Source: Geosiphon pyriformis
Lineage: Eukaryota; Glomeromycota; Glomeromycetes; Archaeosporales; Geosiphonaceae
Length of the DNA stretch: 64,000 bases
Direction of reading: 5' to 3'
NCBI GenBank assembly: GCA_016748015.1
Contig: JAAOMT010000664.1
Location: 1,080,572-1,144,571 of the forward strand
Shown here: piece after piece, positions 32,830 through 45,445 of the stretch
Numbering within the stretch: position 1 is the first letter of the stretch
How the letters are laid out: every line of letters begins with the position of its first letter
Notes under the pieces: model-generated
Database searches by the model: none
The model's input: the letters and a program-made list of their open reading frames with translations, nothing else
What the model was told of the DNA's origin: nothing
Translations under genes and position numbers: made by a program

Positions 32830-33450
32830 GAACATGAAATCATATTTGTTGCAGTACTGAAAGTAACAAGAAATCAAACAATAATCACACAGTTTCATGT
32901 TTAAATCAGCTAACTACTGCTCTTACTCTTTTCAGATTGGGGCCAATTTCTGATATCAATCTTAAAATACATTCAGGTTATCTGTAAAAAAATCTTCTGT
33001 GATATAGTTGGGTTCATTATATTCTGATATAAACAGATTTTTTTTGATTTTTCGTATTTTACTAAGTATGACACTTTTAGCTTTAGCATTCATTATTCTT
33101 CATATTTTATGTTTATCATATGAGTAACTATCCAATCTACTGAGTGCTTGTTTCTAGACATCCTTGATCAGGATTTTTTTTCATACTCAATTATTAATCA
33201 AGATAGTGTATTTTTTTGGCAGGATTTCACTACAGGCAAGGCATAGTGTATTGTCTTATTTATCTTGTTATTTTGGTTTGCCAAATCTTTTCAACACACA
33301 AGATTTGTAGTAATATTTGGTGGCAGTTGGTTATTCCTTGTTGTTTCTAATACATACATTCATAAAAAATAATTTTTTTCCACAGTTAACACAAATTAAT
33401 TTCAGGATTTGATGCTATTAACTTTCTTAACTTGAACTGGAATAGCCTAC
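32830..33450 (-). pseudogene. Cysteine-rich segment of element C
   Basis: Minus-strand reading gives LICVNCGKKLF (33340-33400), a YYKSC pair that lost one Cys, NTLCLAC, and the terminal block KLCDYCLISCYFQYCNKYD (about 32840-32892). Cysteine order and spacing follow A, B and E, with several Cys changed to Tyr as expected from G-to-A decay. Confidence 0.65.
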
Positions 33451-33689
33451 AGATGCCAATTGTAGTTTTTCTTCTGCTTTTTCTTTGCTTTTTTCTTCCC
33501 AAGTTGGTAGTAAAGGTAACTCTGCCCAGTAATCATTAGTCCAAGAAACTTGATAGACTTCTATTGTTGATAGTGGTATTGAGTCTTCAAATTCAATTAG
33601 CAGTTTTTCTGGGCTTTAAGCTTTGAAGTGTCCACACATAGCCAGAAATTGTGTGTGCTGTCTGTTAAAAGTGATCTGTAGTTTTTGCA

Positions 33690-34150
33690 TGTTCTAGTTA
33701 AGAGTAGTATTAATTTTGGCTAACCAATTGTTTTCTACAAAGACTTAATATTGAGTGGTCTCTATAATAAGCACTTTGGTAGGAATTTAGATTTTGTTAA
33801 TTTTGAAAGGGAAGTTGTTAATTTCTTCTATCAAAGTTTTAATATTTCTATCTGTAATTATGATTTGAGCAATAGCTGCATGGTCTATTTGGTGATTTAG
33901 TTAATCCATGAGTTGTTTTATGATTATACTATCTACTGATCTACTATCGAGAATTAATTTGATGTTCATGTTTTCAACTCTAGCATTAGTATACAGAGCA
34001 GTTATTGATTTATTCTGATTAATGATAGCTCCACTGAAAAGACTATTGGTGTTTAGATAGTTAATGTTAAAAAAAAATATATTGGTCAGAGTAATGTCTT
34101 CAGTAATAGTGGCTGGTAGAATAATAATATTGGTTTGATTTCAACTTGAA
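33690..34150 (-). pseudogene. Protease domain of element C
   Basis: Minus-strand text IKLILDSRSVDSIIIKQLM with DSR at 33940-33948, then FVENNWLAKIN near 33730. As in A, B and E the Gly of D-S-G is Arg. A linker TITEDITLTNIF-like segment precedes it. Confidence 0.78.
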
Positions 34151-34539
34151 GATTTGGACATTTTTTTTACATCCTTCCCTTCTAACAATATAGAACTAAA
34201 AAAATTCTGGTTTTCAGTAAAACCAAAATATAAGGCTTGATTCAGGTATCTGGTTGGTGCTGGTTAAAATAGGGCATTACTCTAATTGAGAGATCACAAT
34301 AGTCTACTGTTAGTCTGCATCTGATTGTTGCTGGAATTTTTCTATCCTTGGTTATAGTCAATTATACAAGATTTAGGTGAATTATAGATGAAATTTTGGT
34401 ACTGTGGTGCTACTTGAATTATTGGCTGTGATGACTGATATTAGTTTTAAGACAGTTGTTAAATATACATAATTGGTTGTACATATTGGGACAGTAGATA
34501 CTGGAACACAGGGTATTGGAATTTTATAGGAATACTTTA

Positions 34540-36177
34540 AGTGTTGATATTGAGTTTCTTAATTCTGGTCCACTAATTTCTATTGGCAATTCTGGACAAT
34601 ATGTTCAGATTTCTGGCAATAATAACAATTGCAGAGATTGGATCTCCAAGATTGTTGTTGTTGCTGACATTTCTGTTGTTGATAATACCTACTGCTGTTA
34701 TTGTTTTTTCATTGAAGTGGCTGATAAGTTTCTGTAGTACTGGTTAAGAATCTCTTAATTTTCTGAGTTAATTTTTTATTTAATTGGATTATTTTTGCGT
34801 CAATGTCTGCAGTTCTGTTGATAGCTAAATTAACAGCTTGAATGTGATTGGCTTCTTGTTCTGCTAACTCAAAATTACAAGCAAGGACAATAGTGTTTGA
34901 TAAATTTGTTGGATGTTGGAATCTCACAGATCTCAGAAAGCTGCTCCTTAGTTCTTTGACAAATTAATTAAGAACTTGCACTATGGTGTAGTAGTCCCTT
35001 TCAATTGCCAGTATTTGGCAAAAAACTTGATTGAATCATCTAAGATAAGTAGTCACTGTTTCATGATCTTTTTGTTTTATTATACTGAATTGATTCTGTA
35101 ATCTGATAAGAGTATTGGAGTTGCAAAAATATTATAGAAAGACAAGTTTAAAAGTAGTAAAGTTGATAAGTTTTTCTGTTAGGCTTTGATACCATAAGTC
35201 TGCAATTCTGATCAAAAAGAATGGCAGTGCTTGAATAGCTCTGTTATCATCTCAGTTATTGGTGGTAATTGCTTTTTTGGCTTCTGTAATCCACAAGTAT
35301 GTATTGTCTTCTCCTCCAAAAATTTTTCTAATTTGGCAATATTTCAGTAGGCTATAATCTGGTAGATAAGTGGAGTCTTACTGGTTAATGCTAAAAAATT
35401 TGGGATTTGTATACTAGAGAGTTCTTCTGATGCTAATTTTGGTTGTTTCTCTTTGTTAATTTTCCCAATGGGCTGGAGGATAGCTGTTTCTTTAGAGGGA
35501 ATAGTTAATGATTTAGTTAAGGGTTGAATTAGTAGTGGTTCTTATGTTGACATATTTCTATTTGTTTTATTGATTGTTGGGGTGAGATTCCTAAATAATG
35601 GTCTGTATTCTCCTAGAAATTTAGTCCAACTGTTGTAACCCTATGAGTATTGATTTCCAGAAGTTTGTGGTGTTTCTGCCTGGGTTTTTGTGATTGAGTT
35701 AAATACAATTTTACTTTCCAGTGTTTGATAGTATAATAGAGTTGTTAGGAAAAGGAACTTTGGTTTTTTGTTGATTGTGAAGTGAACTTGTTTTCGTGTG
35801 GCTACTGTGCTATTGGGTTTGGACTTGTTTTCTTCAAAGTTGGGCCTTGCTGGTTGTTTTACTTGAGAATAGCATTTTTCTACATAGTACTCAATGTTTT
35901 TATCAAGTATATAAAAAGTTTTGGCTATGGCTTAAGTAGTAGTATTCATTGAGTGGGCTAATAATTTTTGATGAATTTGTTTTCCAAGTTTCCCAGTATC
36001 TGTCATTTGGCCTAAAAAGCAGTCAATTTTTATGTGCAGATTATAAAATTGGTTTTCTGCAATAACAGTTTCTGTAAGTATTCTTAAGTTTTTCTGAAAG
36101 TATTGAAATAATGCTCTTCTGTATAGAGTGTAATTTTTTCCTACTGTTCTAATAGTTATCACTTTTGTAAATCTTTG
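34540..36177 (-). pseudogene. gag: gag of element C
   Basis: Starts after the primer site with GTG-ATAACTATTAGAACAG, matching the GTG start region of B. The N-terminal 76 codons (35932-36162) are open: TIRTVGKNYTLYRRALFQYF. Gag core fragments occur near 34980-35350, an HIQAVNLAINRTADIDAKI segment at 34709-34927, and the CCHC knuckle CYYCQKSEHIVQNC at about 34586-34626 is intact. Many stops are present. Confidence 0.8.
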
Positions 36178-36203
36178 GGGTGCTCTGTCTTTGTGAATTT
36201 ATA

Positions 36204-36221
36204 ATCTTACAGAGAGTACCA
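36204..36221 (-). other. Primer binding site of element C
   Basis: Plus-strand ATCTTACAGAGAGTACCA is the reverse complement of the B site with four transitions. It lies two bases from the LTR edge, as in B. Confidence 0.7.
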
Positions 36222-36223
36222 AA

Positions 36224-37261
36224 TATTATGGGTAAACTTGATGGAGTAGAGAAATGGTAATGTTTGGTGCTCTTAATTATTAGTAATATGTCTTTCATAT
36301 AATTCCATTGGCTTAGTTTTGATTATTAATCTCTAAAGGTTTTATTTACTGGTTGTGATTTTACCCATTGAGTTTTTTGGTTATAAGACATAGAGATTTG
36401 GCTTTTACTAATTGCAACTTCTTATAAATATGAGTTATCTTTTCTGAACTAATGAGCACAATTATTAAGGTCTAACATTGTTTTTTCACTCTTCTGGTAA
36501 GCTACTAAGATAATGTTAATATTCAAAACTTAGGAGGAGCTTCTCTTTTTTACCAGGCTATTACAAGGTCTATTTTCAGACAATCAATTTTATTATGTTG
36601 CCACTTTACAAAAAAATAATAAAAAAAATAATAAAAAAATAATAAAAATAATAAAATAATAAAAAAATTAATATCATCAATTACTATGATCAAGAGTGAT
36701 TGGTCCAAATTGTTTAATAGTTTGAGACAGTTATGCTAAGAGCATCTGTCTTAGAATAAAGGTATAAAACAAGGATTAATTCACATAAAGTTCACAAAGT
36801 TTGAGAACATGAATTCATGATTCTGATTTCTCAATAATTAATTTATTTCTAAAGATAAAGATAGAATAAAATAAATAATAAAAGGGGTAAGGATATTTGA
36901 TTTTTGTTTAGTGGTTTGTATTTAGATGTTTGTTTTTTTCTATTTTCCTTAATTACTTGTTTTTATATATTCTTTTGGTTTTACAGGATTGCTTTTTGAC
37001 TGTTTTGTTATTTCTAACTATTGTTTTGCTATTTCTGTAATTGCTTTGTTCTTTTATGTTATTACTAGTTATCCTATGTTATAATATATTATTTGGTATT
37101 ATTACATGTTATTCTGTATTATCTCATATTATAACATATTATCTTATGTTATCCTAAGTTTTAACACATTATCTAACATTATTGCATGCTATTCTGTGTT
37201 ATGTTACATTTTGGTCATGTTTTTTTATAACTTTAGATTGATTTTTTCTATTCAGGTAACA
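36224..37261 (-). repeat. Element C 5' LTR
   Basis: Plus strand runs from TATTATGGGTAAACTTGATGG to TTCAGGTAACA. The phased GTTAT array is at about 37065-37210. An A/T-rich AATAAAAAAATAATAAA tract lies at 36611-36670. Confidence 0.9.
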
Positions 37262-37265
37262 CTAC

Positions 37266-37801
37266 TTTCAATAGCTATATAAGTGATAAGTCTCTTAGCT
37301 ATAGAAAGACATGATCAAAGTAATTAAATAAAACTTACTATTAATTATTTTTTCTCATATTGCTTATTCTTTTTTTTTATCTTCAAGTATCTAAATATCT
37401 TAAGATAAAAGATTACTTGTTAATATTTATATATCTTATCTTTTTTTCTTCTTGATTTGTATTGTTAAAATTAGCCTGAAAAGTTATTGCTTGCTCTTAT
37501 GATTTATTAAATAAAGAAACAATTAAAAAGCACAACAATACTTGTTATTGATTCTAAGAATTGCTAAGTTGAAGCATAAAATAATAGCAATAATATTATT
37601 TTGTGACAATTATAGACTATTTCTCTACCTTTAGATTTTTAGAAAAGATTTGTAACTGTGATTTTTATGAGACTGATCACACACATTGAATTCTTATTCA
37701 TTCAATTTGCTCTTTTATTGTAATTCTCTCTTTGATTATTTTATCACTCTATAATCCTGTTTTTTTTGCTATTTATTAGCTTGTTATTTTAACTTGTAAC
37801 A
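37266..37801 (+). repeat. Element D 5' LTR, right part
   Basis: Resumes with TTTCAATAGC and TATATAAG (37276-37283), matching 44213-44220 of the 3' LTR, and ends CTTGTAACA. Together with 27765-27985 it gives 757 bp, against 687 bp for the 3' copy. Confidence 0.88.
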
Positions 37802-37807
37802 TAAAAG

Positions 37808-37825
37808 TAGTGCTTCTTGTAAGGT
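37808..37825 (+). other. Primer binding site of element D, decayed
   Basis: TAGTGCTTCTTGTAAGGT differs from the B site by four G-to-A or C-to-T changes. It lies six bases after the LTR end rather than two. Confidence 0.6.
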
Positions 37826-38299
37826 TGTCAAAATCTACTTTGTTTCCTTTTGTATGAGTAATTATTCATATCTGTTACAACAATTAGAAAAACACTTTGA
37901 AGCACACAACAAAAATAATCTAGACTTTATTAAACTTAATCTTTTGCTCTCTTGTTTAATTTGCTTTCTTATTAAAAAAAAATCTAGTAGACAATTCTAA
38001 AACTTTTAGAACTGGTTCCTGAATGAGCATTTAACTGAAATCTATACAGCTTATACAACCTATTACTTTGACTAAGCTTATTTTGAAAACAACTTTAAAG
38101 AAAAAAAGAAATAACAACATTAATTTGCTTTTATATTCCACAACTTTTAAACAACAGTTTCTTAATTCCAAATACTTAAATCACTAAGTTCACATTTGGA
38201 TTGCTGCCCATTAGCTAGCTGAAACTTCTTTTGAAACAAAAAAAAAAAGCTATTAAACCACTCTTGTTTTTGATCTTTTCTCAAATAAATCAGAACACT

Positions 38300-39240
38300 C
38301 TACACAAACAGCTATTTTTGAGCCAATAGCTAATAATACTATGCAACAAAACATTCTGGCTACCCTTCAAAACATACAAACCATTTTAGAGCAAAGAAAC
38401 AATACTTCATTATCTTTATTTAGAGATAATATACAAGATTCAATTGAATGGTTAGATGATTTTGAAAGAGCAGCCAATACCAATTAATATAATGCTGGGT
38501 ATAAGTTCCAAATTGTTAATGGCTATCTTTAAGGCTCTTCTGCTACTTGGTTTTTACAAAAAACTAATGCTGGTGCTCACCAAAGAATTATTAAATGAAC
38601 ATCAACAAAGGCTGGAAAAGAAAACACCTCTTTTACAATTCAGTTTGAAACTAAATTTAGAATTTCTATCTTAATCTCAAAATGACATATAGAATTAGAA
38701 AAAAAAACTCAAGATCCTGGTAAAGTTGTAACTAAATATGTAAAAGCAATCAGAAAGCTAATCAAACAGATAGACTTTGAAAGAAACTAAACAAAAGAGC
38801 AGAAAATTCACTCCTTTACAAAAAAATTAAGAACTGATTTCTTATATGCTCTTTGGTTCTTTCTGGTCCTAAAAAACAATCCTACAATAGATATAGCTAT
38901 TGAATTTGTCTAATGAATTAAAGACAACCAAAGAATGCACTTAGAATCTACACTTTCAATTTTTGTTTTTGTTTCTCAAATGGCTGCTACTTTTTTTACT
39001 GCACAGACTCCAAATTCCAATGAACAATTAATAAATAAACTTACAGCCAAATTTGTCCAGTTATTAAAACTCTTAGTCCAAGCAGTTAGCAAAGACCTAG
39101 ATTTAAACTCCATTTTAATTAGCTCTAACAACTCTTTTATTAAAGACAACAAAATTGTGGCCCATTTGTGTGTTATTACTGTGGATTAACTGGACATTTT
39201 TCTAGAGATTGTAACAATCTTTTTCTGTCTCTTCCAACTT
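38300..39240 (+). pseudogene. gag: gag of element D
   Basis: Preceded by about 470 bases of leader in which I see no gene. Gag text starts near 38341 (MQQNILATLQNIQTILEQ), followed by SIEWLDDFERAAN and TKYVKAIRKLIKQID, with stops near 38487, 38531, 38597 and later. A frame change just before 39171 leads to an intact zinc knuckle CYYCGLTGHFSRDC at 39171-39212. An Asn-rich tail follows. The Gag is clearly diverged from those of A, B and E. Confidence 0.75.
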
Positions 39241-39539
39241 CTAGAAATAATAATAATCAAAACAACAGAACCAACAACAACAATGCTCTTAATCAAAAAC
39301 TTAATCATGCCAACATCAATTTTTTTGGAGAGGATTTCTTAATTAAAGCTACTGTTTATTAGTTTTTAAATTAATAGATGCACCTCCAAAAGGTAAGAGT
39401 ACAAGCCAACCAGAAAAAACCTTTTTTATGTTTTTAACTTAACTAATAATGACCATAACATAAATAAACTAGCAATCAACACCTTTGAATTAACAAGAAA
39501 GAAGAAGAAAGCCAAGATTGATTTCATTTTAGACTCAAA

Positions 39540-40375
39540 CAAAGTATTCACATTAACTGCTAATAACAATAAACTACCAAAGATTAAAGTTTTTAAGAAT
39601 TTTTCAAAGCTAGAATTCTCAGAAATTGTACAAAAATCTGACTCTTATTCTGTTGTAAAAAATTTCATGGAAACCCCAGCTTATATTATTATTGGCCAGT
39701 TAATAATCTATCCACAATTCAGAAAAAATTTTCACAAATCTTTAATCTCAAAAAAAAGACACCAAAAACCAAACAAGCATTTTTGCCAAGCTGAATTCAT
39801 TAACAACAGCAATGTTACTTCTTTAATTTGCAAAATCTAAGTGATTAGTTACTTTATTGATCTAATTTTAGATAGTGGATTATCTGTTAGTGTCATTGTC
39901 AAACATTTTATTAAAGCAATTAGCAGAAAAATTAATAAATTTTTAATTAGACCAATGACTAATGTACACAGCAACAAAAAAAAAGAGTTTGGTATAGCCA
40001 AAGCTGTTTCTATTTGCATTAATAGTATTAGCATTAAAACTAACATGAAAGTATCTAAAGCAAAAGAGTACACCATAATTGTTGGCAATGAGTGGCTCAA
40101 AAAAACCAAAACACTACTTGATTATGAACTTTGTAAGCTAATCATTACATGTAGTAAAAAACCCATTGTAATTAAATATTATCATTGGACAATTCCTCTA
40201 ATATCCAAGCAAAATCAAGAAGATAAGCAATTAGATGAATTAGATAATAAAAAGAGTGATGAAAAAAAAGATCAAAAAAAAACTGCTGAACTTGCCTATA
40301 TTATCTTTACCAATAATAACAAGCCACTAAATAATATCAAAGCTGACAAAGAAGGAATTATTGTAACAAGTTAAT
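39540..40375 (+). pseudogene. Protease region of element D
   Basis: A linker with IIIGQLIIYPQFRKNFHKSL (about 39680-39745) precedes protease. From 39841 the frame is open for 177 codons: catalytic LILDSGLSVSVI with canonical D-S-G at 39871-39879, and IIVGNEWLKKTKTLLDYEL near 40080, matching the GNxWL signature. It ends in a Lys/Asp-rich stretch. This contrasts with D-S-R of the other four elements. Confidence 0.8.
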
Positions 40376-40739
40376 TTGCTGACTCTACTATGACATACTT
40401 AAAAGAACCTTTGACAGAAAACCTAGCAAGAAAGCCAAATACAGTTATTAGTAACATAATTCTTGTGTTTGGTGTTAGTGTAATAAGTCTTTGTATTCTC
40501 CTAATAATAAATGCAAGTTTTGTTTAATTTATTACAAAGATTGAGAACCAATTAGTTTAATATTCAGAGAAGAAATAAAAAAAGTACAAAAGTCTTTTAA
40601 GAATAAATTACTTAAGATTTAATCACTTGTAGTAAAACAAAAAAAACTTTTTCCTAAAGAAAAAAAAGTAGACATTGAAAATCTGTTGGCTAGAAATAGT
40701 TCAGTTATTTGAAAAAAAAGTAATACTCTTAAATAAACT

Positions 40740-42060
40740 CATGTGATACAACACACTATTATTACCAGAGAAACTTGTTTTATCTATTTGAAGTCTTATC
40801 AATTTAATTAATATAATAATGAATTTATCAAGAAAGAGATAACCTGAATGAAAAATCTTGAATTCATACAAAAAACCAAGAGTGAATAAGCTTTTCCAGT
40901 TGTAATAATATTCAAGAAAAGTAAAACTCTATGCTTCTGTGTTGACTATTGCCAATTAAATATTATTACTATAAGAGATATATACTTACTCCTCAAAATT
41001 AATACAATGTTAAACAAATTCAATGGTGTTGCCTTTTTTTCAATTATTAACTTAACTGTTGGATTTTGGCAAATAAAGATGAATTCAGAAAGCAGAAAGA
41101 AAACTGTCTTTATTATCAAGTATAGTATCTATAAATTTACAGTTATGTTTTTTGGTTTTACTAATGCCTTTTTCATTTTTTAATACTTAATAGACAAAGT
41201 GTTTAAATCAGTAAAAGAAAACTTTGTTCTAGTCTATTTGAACAACATAATAGTATACTCAAAAACTTGAAATAAACATTTAGAATATTTACAAAAAGTT
41301 TTTGACTTTCTTAGAAATACTGGCCTTAAGATAAATCCAATTAAATCTTTCTTTGAACAACAATCTACCTAGTTTTTTGGTCATTTTATTACAAAGATGA
41401 AATCTTTCTTGATCCAGCTAAAGTTAAAAAAGTTCAGAACATTAGACAACTAATAAATATTCTTAAACTATATTCTTTCCTTGGTTTGGCTTTTTACTAT
41501 TATAAATTTATTAAAGATTTTTCTAAAATTGTTTTTTTTCTTAATCAACTACTCAGAAAAAATGTCAATTAATATTGAAACACTTATCAACAAAAAGCCT
41601 TTGAAACTTTGAAGAAAAAACTTGTTACTAAACCAATTCTTAAACAACCTGATCTGGACCAACTTTTTATTTTATACATTAATACATCTGGCTATGAATT
41701 TGGCACTGTCTTCTTATAAAAAAATGAAAATAACAGGAAACATATTATAGTATATGTCAGTAAAACCCTCACACTAACAGAAAAAAATTATTCAAGAATG
41801 CTTAACAGTAATTTGAATTACTAGTTATTAGAATTAATATCTTCTTGGTGTAAAATTCTTAGTGATAACAAATTATTAAGCTTTGGTTTGACTGCACAAT
41901 AAAAAAAGCTGAAACACAAACAAATAACTTACTAGATACTCCACCTAGATGAATTTGACTATAACATTCAATATTACAAAGAAGCTAATCATTAAAATGC
42001 CAATGCTTTCTTTAGACTTATCATCCAATGACAATACAATTTTTTCAAACCAAACTAACT
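40740..42060 (+). pseudogene. Reverse transcriptase and RNase H domains of element D
   Basis: No dUTPase motifs precede it. RT text: FPVVIIFKKSKTLCFCVDY near 40900-40950, VGFWQIKMNSESRKKTVF, and the active-site box YLNN at 41235-41246 with both Asp replaced. The remainder is shifted in frame near 41390. RNase H is faint (YMSVKPSH/VSKTLTLTEKNYS near 41755). Decay is heavy. Confidence 0.78.
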
Positions 42061-42229
42061 TAATTATTAGTAAACAAACACAATAATGAACTTGGATAAC
42101 TACTTTGCATTAATGAAATTTTTGAATAAAAAACAATACTTATCAAACTACATTTAACAGCAAAAAAAACATTTGTGCAAACAATTAAATTTCCACCAAA
42201 ACCAACTTTACAAAAAAAACAGAAAAGAT

Positions 42230-43330
42230 TCTAACTACTTCTAAAGAGTTATAAGATTTGAAAAAAAAAAATTGTGATCTACAACATACATATTAATCTA
42301 TTAACTAGACACTTTGAAAAAACAAAAATAATTCAGAAAACTTTAGCTCACTATTATTAGCCTACTTTAGAAAAAAACATTGCTGAGTACATTAAAACCT
42401 GTGATATCTGCCAAATAAAAACCCTCCAATCACAAAGAAGATATCCATCCAATTTCTGTTAGTCAACCATTTGATAGAATTGGTATAGATATTGTTGGAT
42501 CTTTAACAATAATTTCTGATGACAATAGATATATTATTATAGCTACCAACTATTTTATAAAGTGGGTAGAAACAAAAACCACTTCAAACCAAATAGTAGT
42601 CTCAATAACCAATTTCATTTATGAAAATATCATTTATCATCATAATTGTCTCAAAGAATTTTTATCTGATAGAGAAAAAGCTTTTCTCAATACACTTGTT
42701 AAAAAACTTTGTAGAAAAATAGAAATATATCATAAACTTTTTTTTCTTACTACTTCTAAACAAATAGTCTAATAGAATATTTTAATAGAACACTATGTGA
42801 AATTTTAACCAAAACCAGTGAAGAAACAAACTTATGAAACAAAGTACTGCCTTCAGCTTTGTTTGCTTATAAAATTGTAAATTATAACATAACAAATTAT
42901 GAATCTTTTTATTTGTTCTATGAATACATGGCAACACTATTAATAGAAACTGACATTGAAACAATACTCTTTAAAGAAATTACAATAAGAAATTATAAAA
43001 ACATTTTGCAAAAAAAACTTGGTACCATTTTTAATTTATTGGTAAAAGCATGAATAATTGCCTTTAAAAAGATAAAACAGTTTCAAGAAAAGCTTAAGAA
43101 AAAGAAAACTTATAAAACATTTTCCTTAAGTATTAGTGACTTAGTATTGAAATACTGCTCAAACAGAGACAATATCTATGGTAATAAATTTTCTAGCTGG
43201 TGGAAAGAATTTTTTTTAGTCAACAAAGTTTTGAACAATAGTTTTTATATTCTACAAGATTAATATAAAACAATCTTTAATGATCATTCTGTTTATAATA
43301 CACGATTCAAGAAATATCACAAATGATCTA
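42230..43330 (+). pseudogene. Integrase domain of element D
   Basis: Zinc-finger part TRHFEKTK and TCDICQIK (42300-42420), then FDRIGIDIVGSLTI (Asp kept), FLSDREKAFLNTLV (Asp kept), and after a frame change a LIEYFNRTL-type Glu near 42780. The C-terminal part reads FYEYMATLLIETDIETILFKEI in an open 64-codon stretch. Stops and shifts are frequent. Confidence 0.76.
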
Positions 43331-44053
43331 ATTAGTTGTCTGTTATAGTAATACTAACCCAAATAATTAGCAAAAATCAAGTATAAATAAATGCATTATT
43401 TCTAAAACAGAGGTATTTTCAATCAACATAAACAATTATTTTCTGAATCAAAACATTTAAAACATTTTCTATACTCTTTATAAATATTAGATCAAAAATT
43501 ATCCAAATGCTATTTTGACCATTGAAAAACAGACCACTATAACTGATAACTATAGAACACATACTATTATTAGACCAAAAAAAACAATTACTAAAAGAGA
43601 AAGAATTGGTAGCAAAATAAATAAATATCTGTTGAAAAGTATAACAGCAGCAATACTTTTACCTTCCAGCACAATTGAAAAAACAATCTAAAAAATCTTA
43701 TCTATAGACAAAAACTTGTCATATAGAAAATAATTAAAACTCTATGATTACCTTTGTTAAATCATAAAAGATATAAAACTCATAAAGAAAACAACTTTAA
43801 AGATCCAAGTAAAAATTTTGGATATTATACAGTTAGATATTTCAAGAGTTTTGACTATTGCTAAAAGAGCCAAAACTTTTATACAAAGATTTAGTTTCTT
43901 AAATACAAAACTCATTTTGTTTCAAGTATTATATACTTTATTCATAAAAGACTTTAATAAACTAGTTAGTTTTGAGTTAGACAAAACTTTTCAAATAGAT
44001 TATTCTATAAATAGCTTAATTTTGCTGAAGCTTAATCTTTTTGGAGAAGATAA
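43331..44053 (+). other. Region between integrase and 3' LTR of element D
   Basis: Holds an open stretch of about 76 codons (43818-44045; FIQRFSFLNTKLILFQVLYTL) of unknown identity, ending at the purine tract TTGGAGAAGATAA (44041-44053). It is in the position of ORF3, but I see no clear match to ORF3 of A, B or E. Confidence 0.4.
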
Positions 44054-44740
44054 TATTATGATTGAAACTCATACTTTTTATTAGTTATCACATGTATTAA
44101 CTATTGATGTTATATAATTAGCCACCCTATTTTTAAATAGTGATCATTGACTTAATTAATGATCTAACTATTAACCTAATTAATAACCTGGTCATTGATC
44201 ATTTTCAATAGCTATATAAGTAATAAGTTTCTTAACTGTAGAAAAATATGATCAAAGTAACAAAATAAAACTTATTATCAATTACTTCTTCTCATATTGC
44301 TTATTCTCTTTTCCTTATCTTCAAGTATTTGAATATTTTGAAATAAAAAATTACTTGTTGGTATTTACATATCTTATTTTTTTTTCTTCTTGATTTGTAT
44401 TATTAGAATTAGTCTGAGAAGCAATTACTTGCTCTTGTAATTCATTAAATAAACAAATAATTAAAAAGCACAACAATACCTGTTATTGATTCTAAAAATT
44501 GCCAAGTTGAGGCATAGAATAATAGCAGTGGTGTTATCTTATGACAATTACAAACTATTCCTTTATTTTCAGATTTCCAGGAAAAATTTGTGACTGTAAT
44601 TTTTATAAGACTAATTATGCATATTGAATTTTTACTCATTCAATTCACTCTTTTATTGTAATTTTCTTTTTGATTATTCTATTATCTTACAATTTTGTTC
44701 TTTCTTGCTATCTATTAACTTGTTACTCTAACTTATAACA
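44054..44740 (+). repeat. Element D 3' LTR
   Basis: TATTATG start (TGTTATG expected) to TTATAACA end. It has four 12-bp units at 44149-44196, then a TATATAAG TATA-like site at 44213-44220. The following ATAT is the target duplication. Confidence 0.9.
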
Positions 44741-44744
44741 ATAT

Positions 44745-45445
44745 TATAACATTAAAAAAAAATTTTAATATAATATTAACATTATTACATAAATAAAATA
44801 AAACTTATAAGAGACTAATTATAATTAAAATAGAATATTAACATTTAATATACCAAAAAAACCAATTTATAATACTATTACTAAAGCAATATTTTATAAA
44901 ATATTACTTAAAAAAACATATAAGTTAATAAAAATTTTAAAAAACAAAAAAAAACCAATTTAAAATATTAAACAATTACAAAAACAATAAAAAATAAGAT
45001 ATAATAACCAGTTATCAAATAATATAGTTAACTATAAAATTAAAAACAAAGTATTATTATATTATATTAAAATCAAAAAACAATGAAATAAAAAGTTTAA
45101 TTACAAGTAAAATAAATTATTTTTATTTATAAAATACTTAAAAATAGATTATAGAAGTTAAAATTAAATAAAAAAAATATTAAAAAAACCAGTACATGAT
45201 AATTAACTAAAATTATATCATAATAAATTAATAATAATAACACAAATACTTAGAATTAAAACATAATTATAATTAATATTATCAGATCAAATTTTATAAA
45301 ATAGTTTTAATTAAACATTATTTAAAAAATAATTAATCTTAGATTACATTAAAACAATTTTACAAATATATAAACTTATATAAAAAAATCTAAAACAATT
45401 AAAAATTAAAATAATAACATATATTTTAAAAAAAATTAACAATAT
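44745..45445 (+). pseudogene. Relic of Ty3/gypsy integrase C-terminal region
   Basis: From about 44840 to 45320 the AT-rich text reads as the integrase tail of the E/B type: KAIFYKILLKKTYKLIKILKN (ENFQKTLLRKTYDLIETLKN in E), NYKIKNKVLLYYIK (EFKIKDKVLLHRTK), KFNYK*NK (KFDPKWNR), DN*LKLYHNK (GDRLKQYHQI) and LILSDQIL (ILVQLDEIP). Almost all differences are towards A or T. It is cut on the right by the solo LTR. It could belong to the same old element as 19712-20301, but the spacing is too long to be sure. Confidence 0.72.

Larger units (their letters stand above)
27986..37261 (-). mobile_element. Ty3/gypsy-type LTR retrotransposon C, B family, nested in D
   Basis: Minus-strand element of about 9.3 kb with LTRs at 27986-28986 (3') and 36224-37261 (5'), flanked by CTAC (27982-27985, 37262-37265; extendable to ACTAC). 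It matches B along gag, protease, Cys-rich segment, dUTPase, RT, RNase H and integrase, and its LTRs carry the same 10-bp phased array. It differs by lacking almost all of ORF3. It is more decayed than B, with stops in every domain. Confidence 0.9.
27765..44740 (+). mobile_element. Ty3/gypsy-type LTR retrotransposon D, decayed, split by element C
   Basis: LTRs at 27765-27985 plus 37266-37801 and at 44054-44740, flanked by the 4-bp duplication ATAT (27761-27764, 44741-44744). It encodes gag with CCHC, a D-S-G protease, RT, RNase H and integrase, all heavily interrupted. No dUTPase or Cys-rich segment is recognisable, so it belongs to a different lineage from A, B, C and E, though it shares TGTTA...TAACA termini and a related primer site. 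Element C sits inside its 5' LTR. Confidence 0.88.

Noticed and set aside
39849-40109. Minus-strand ORF of 86 codons in D
   Set aside because: Antisense to the D protease with its D-S-G motif.
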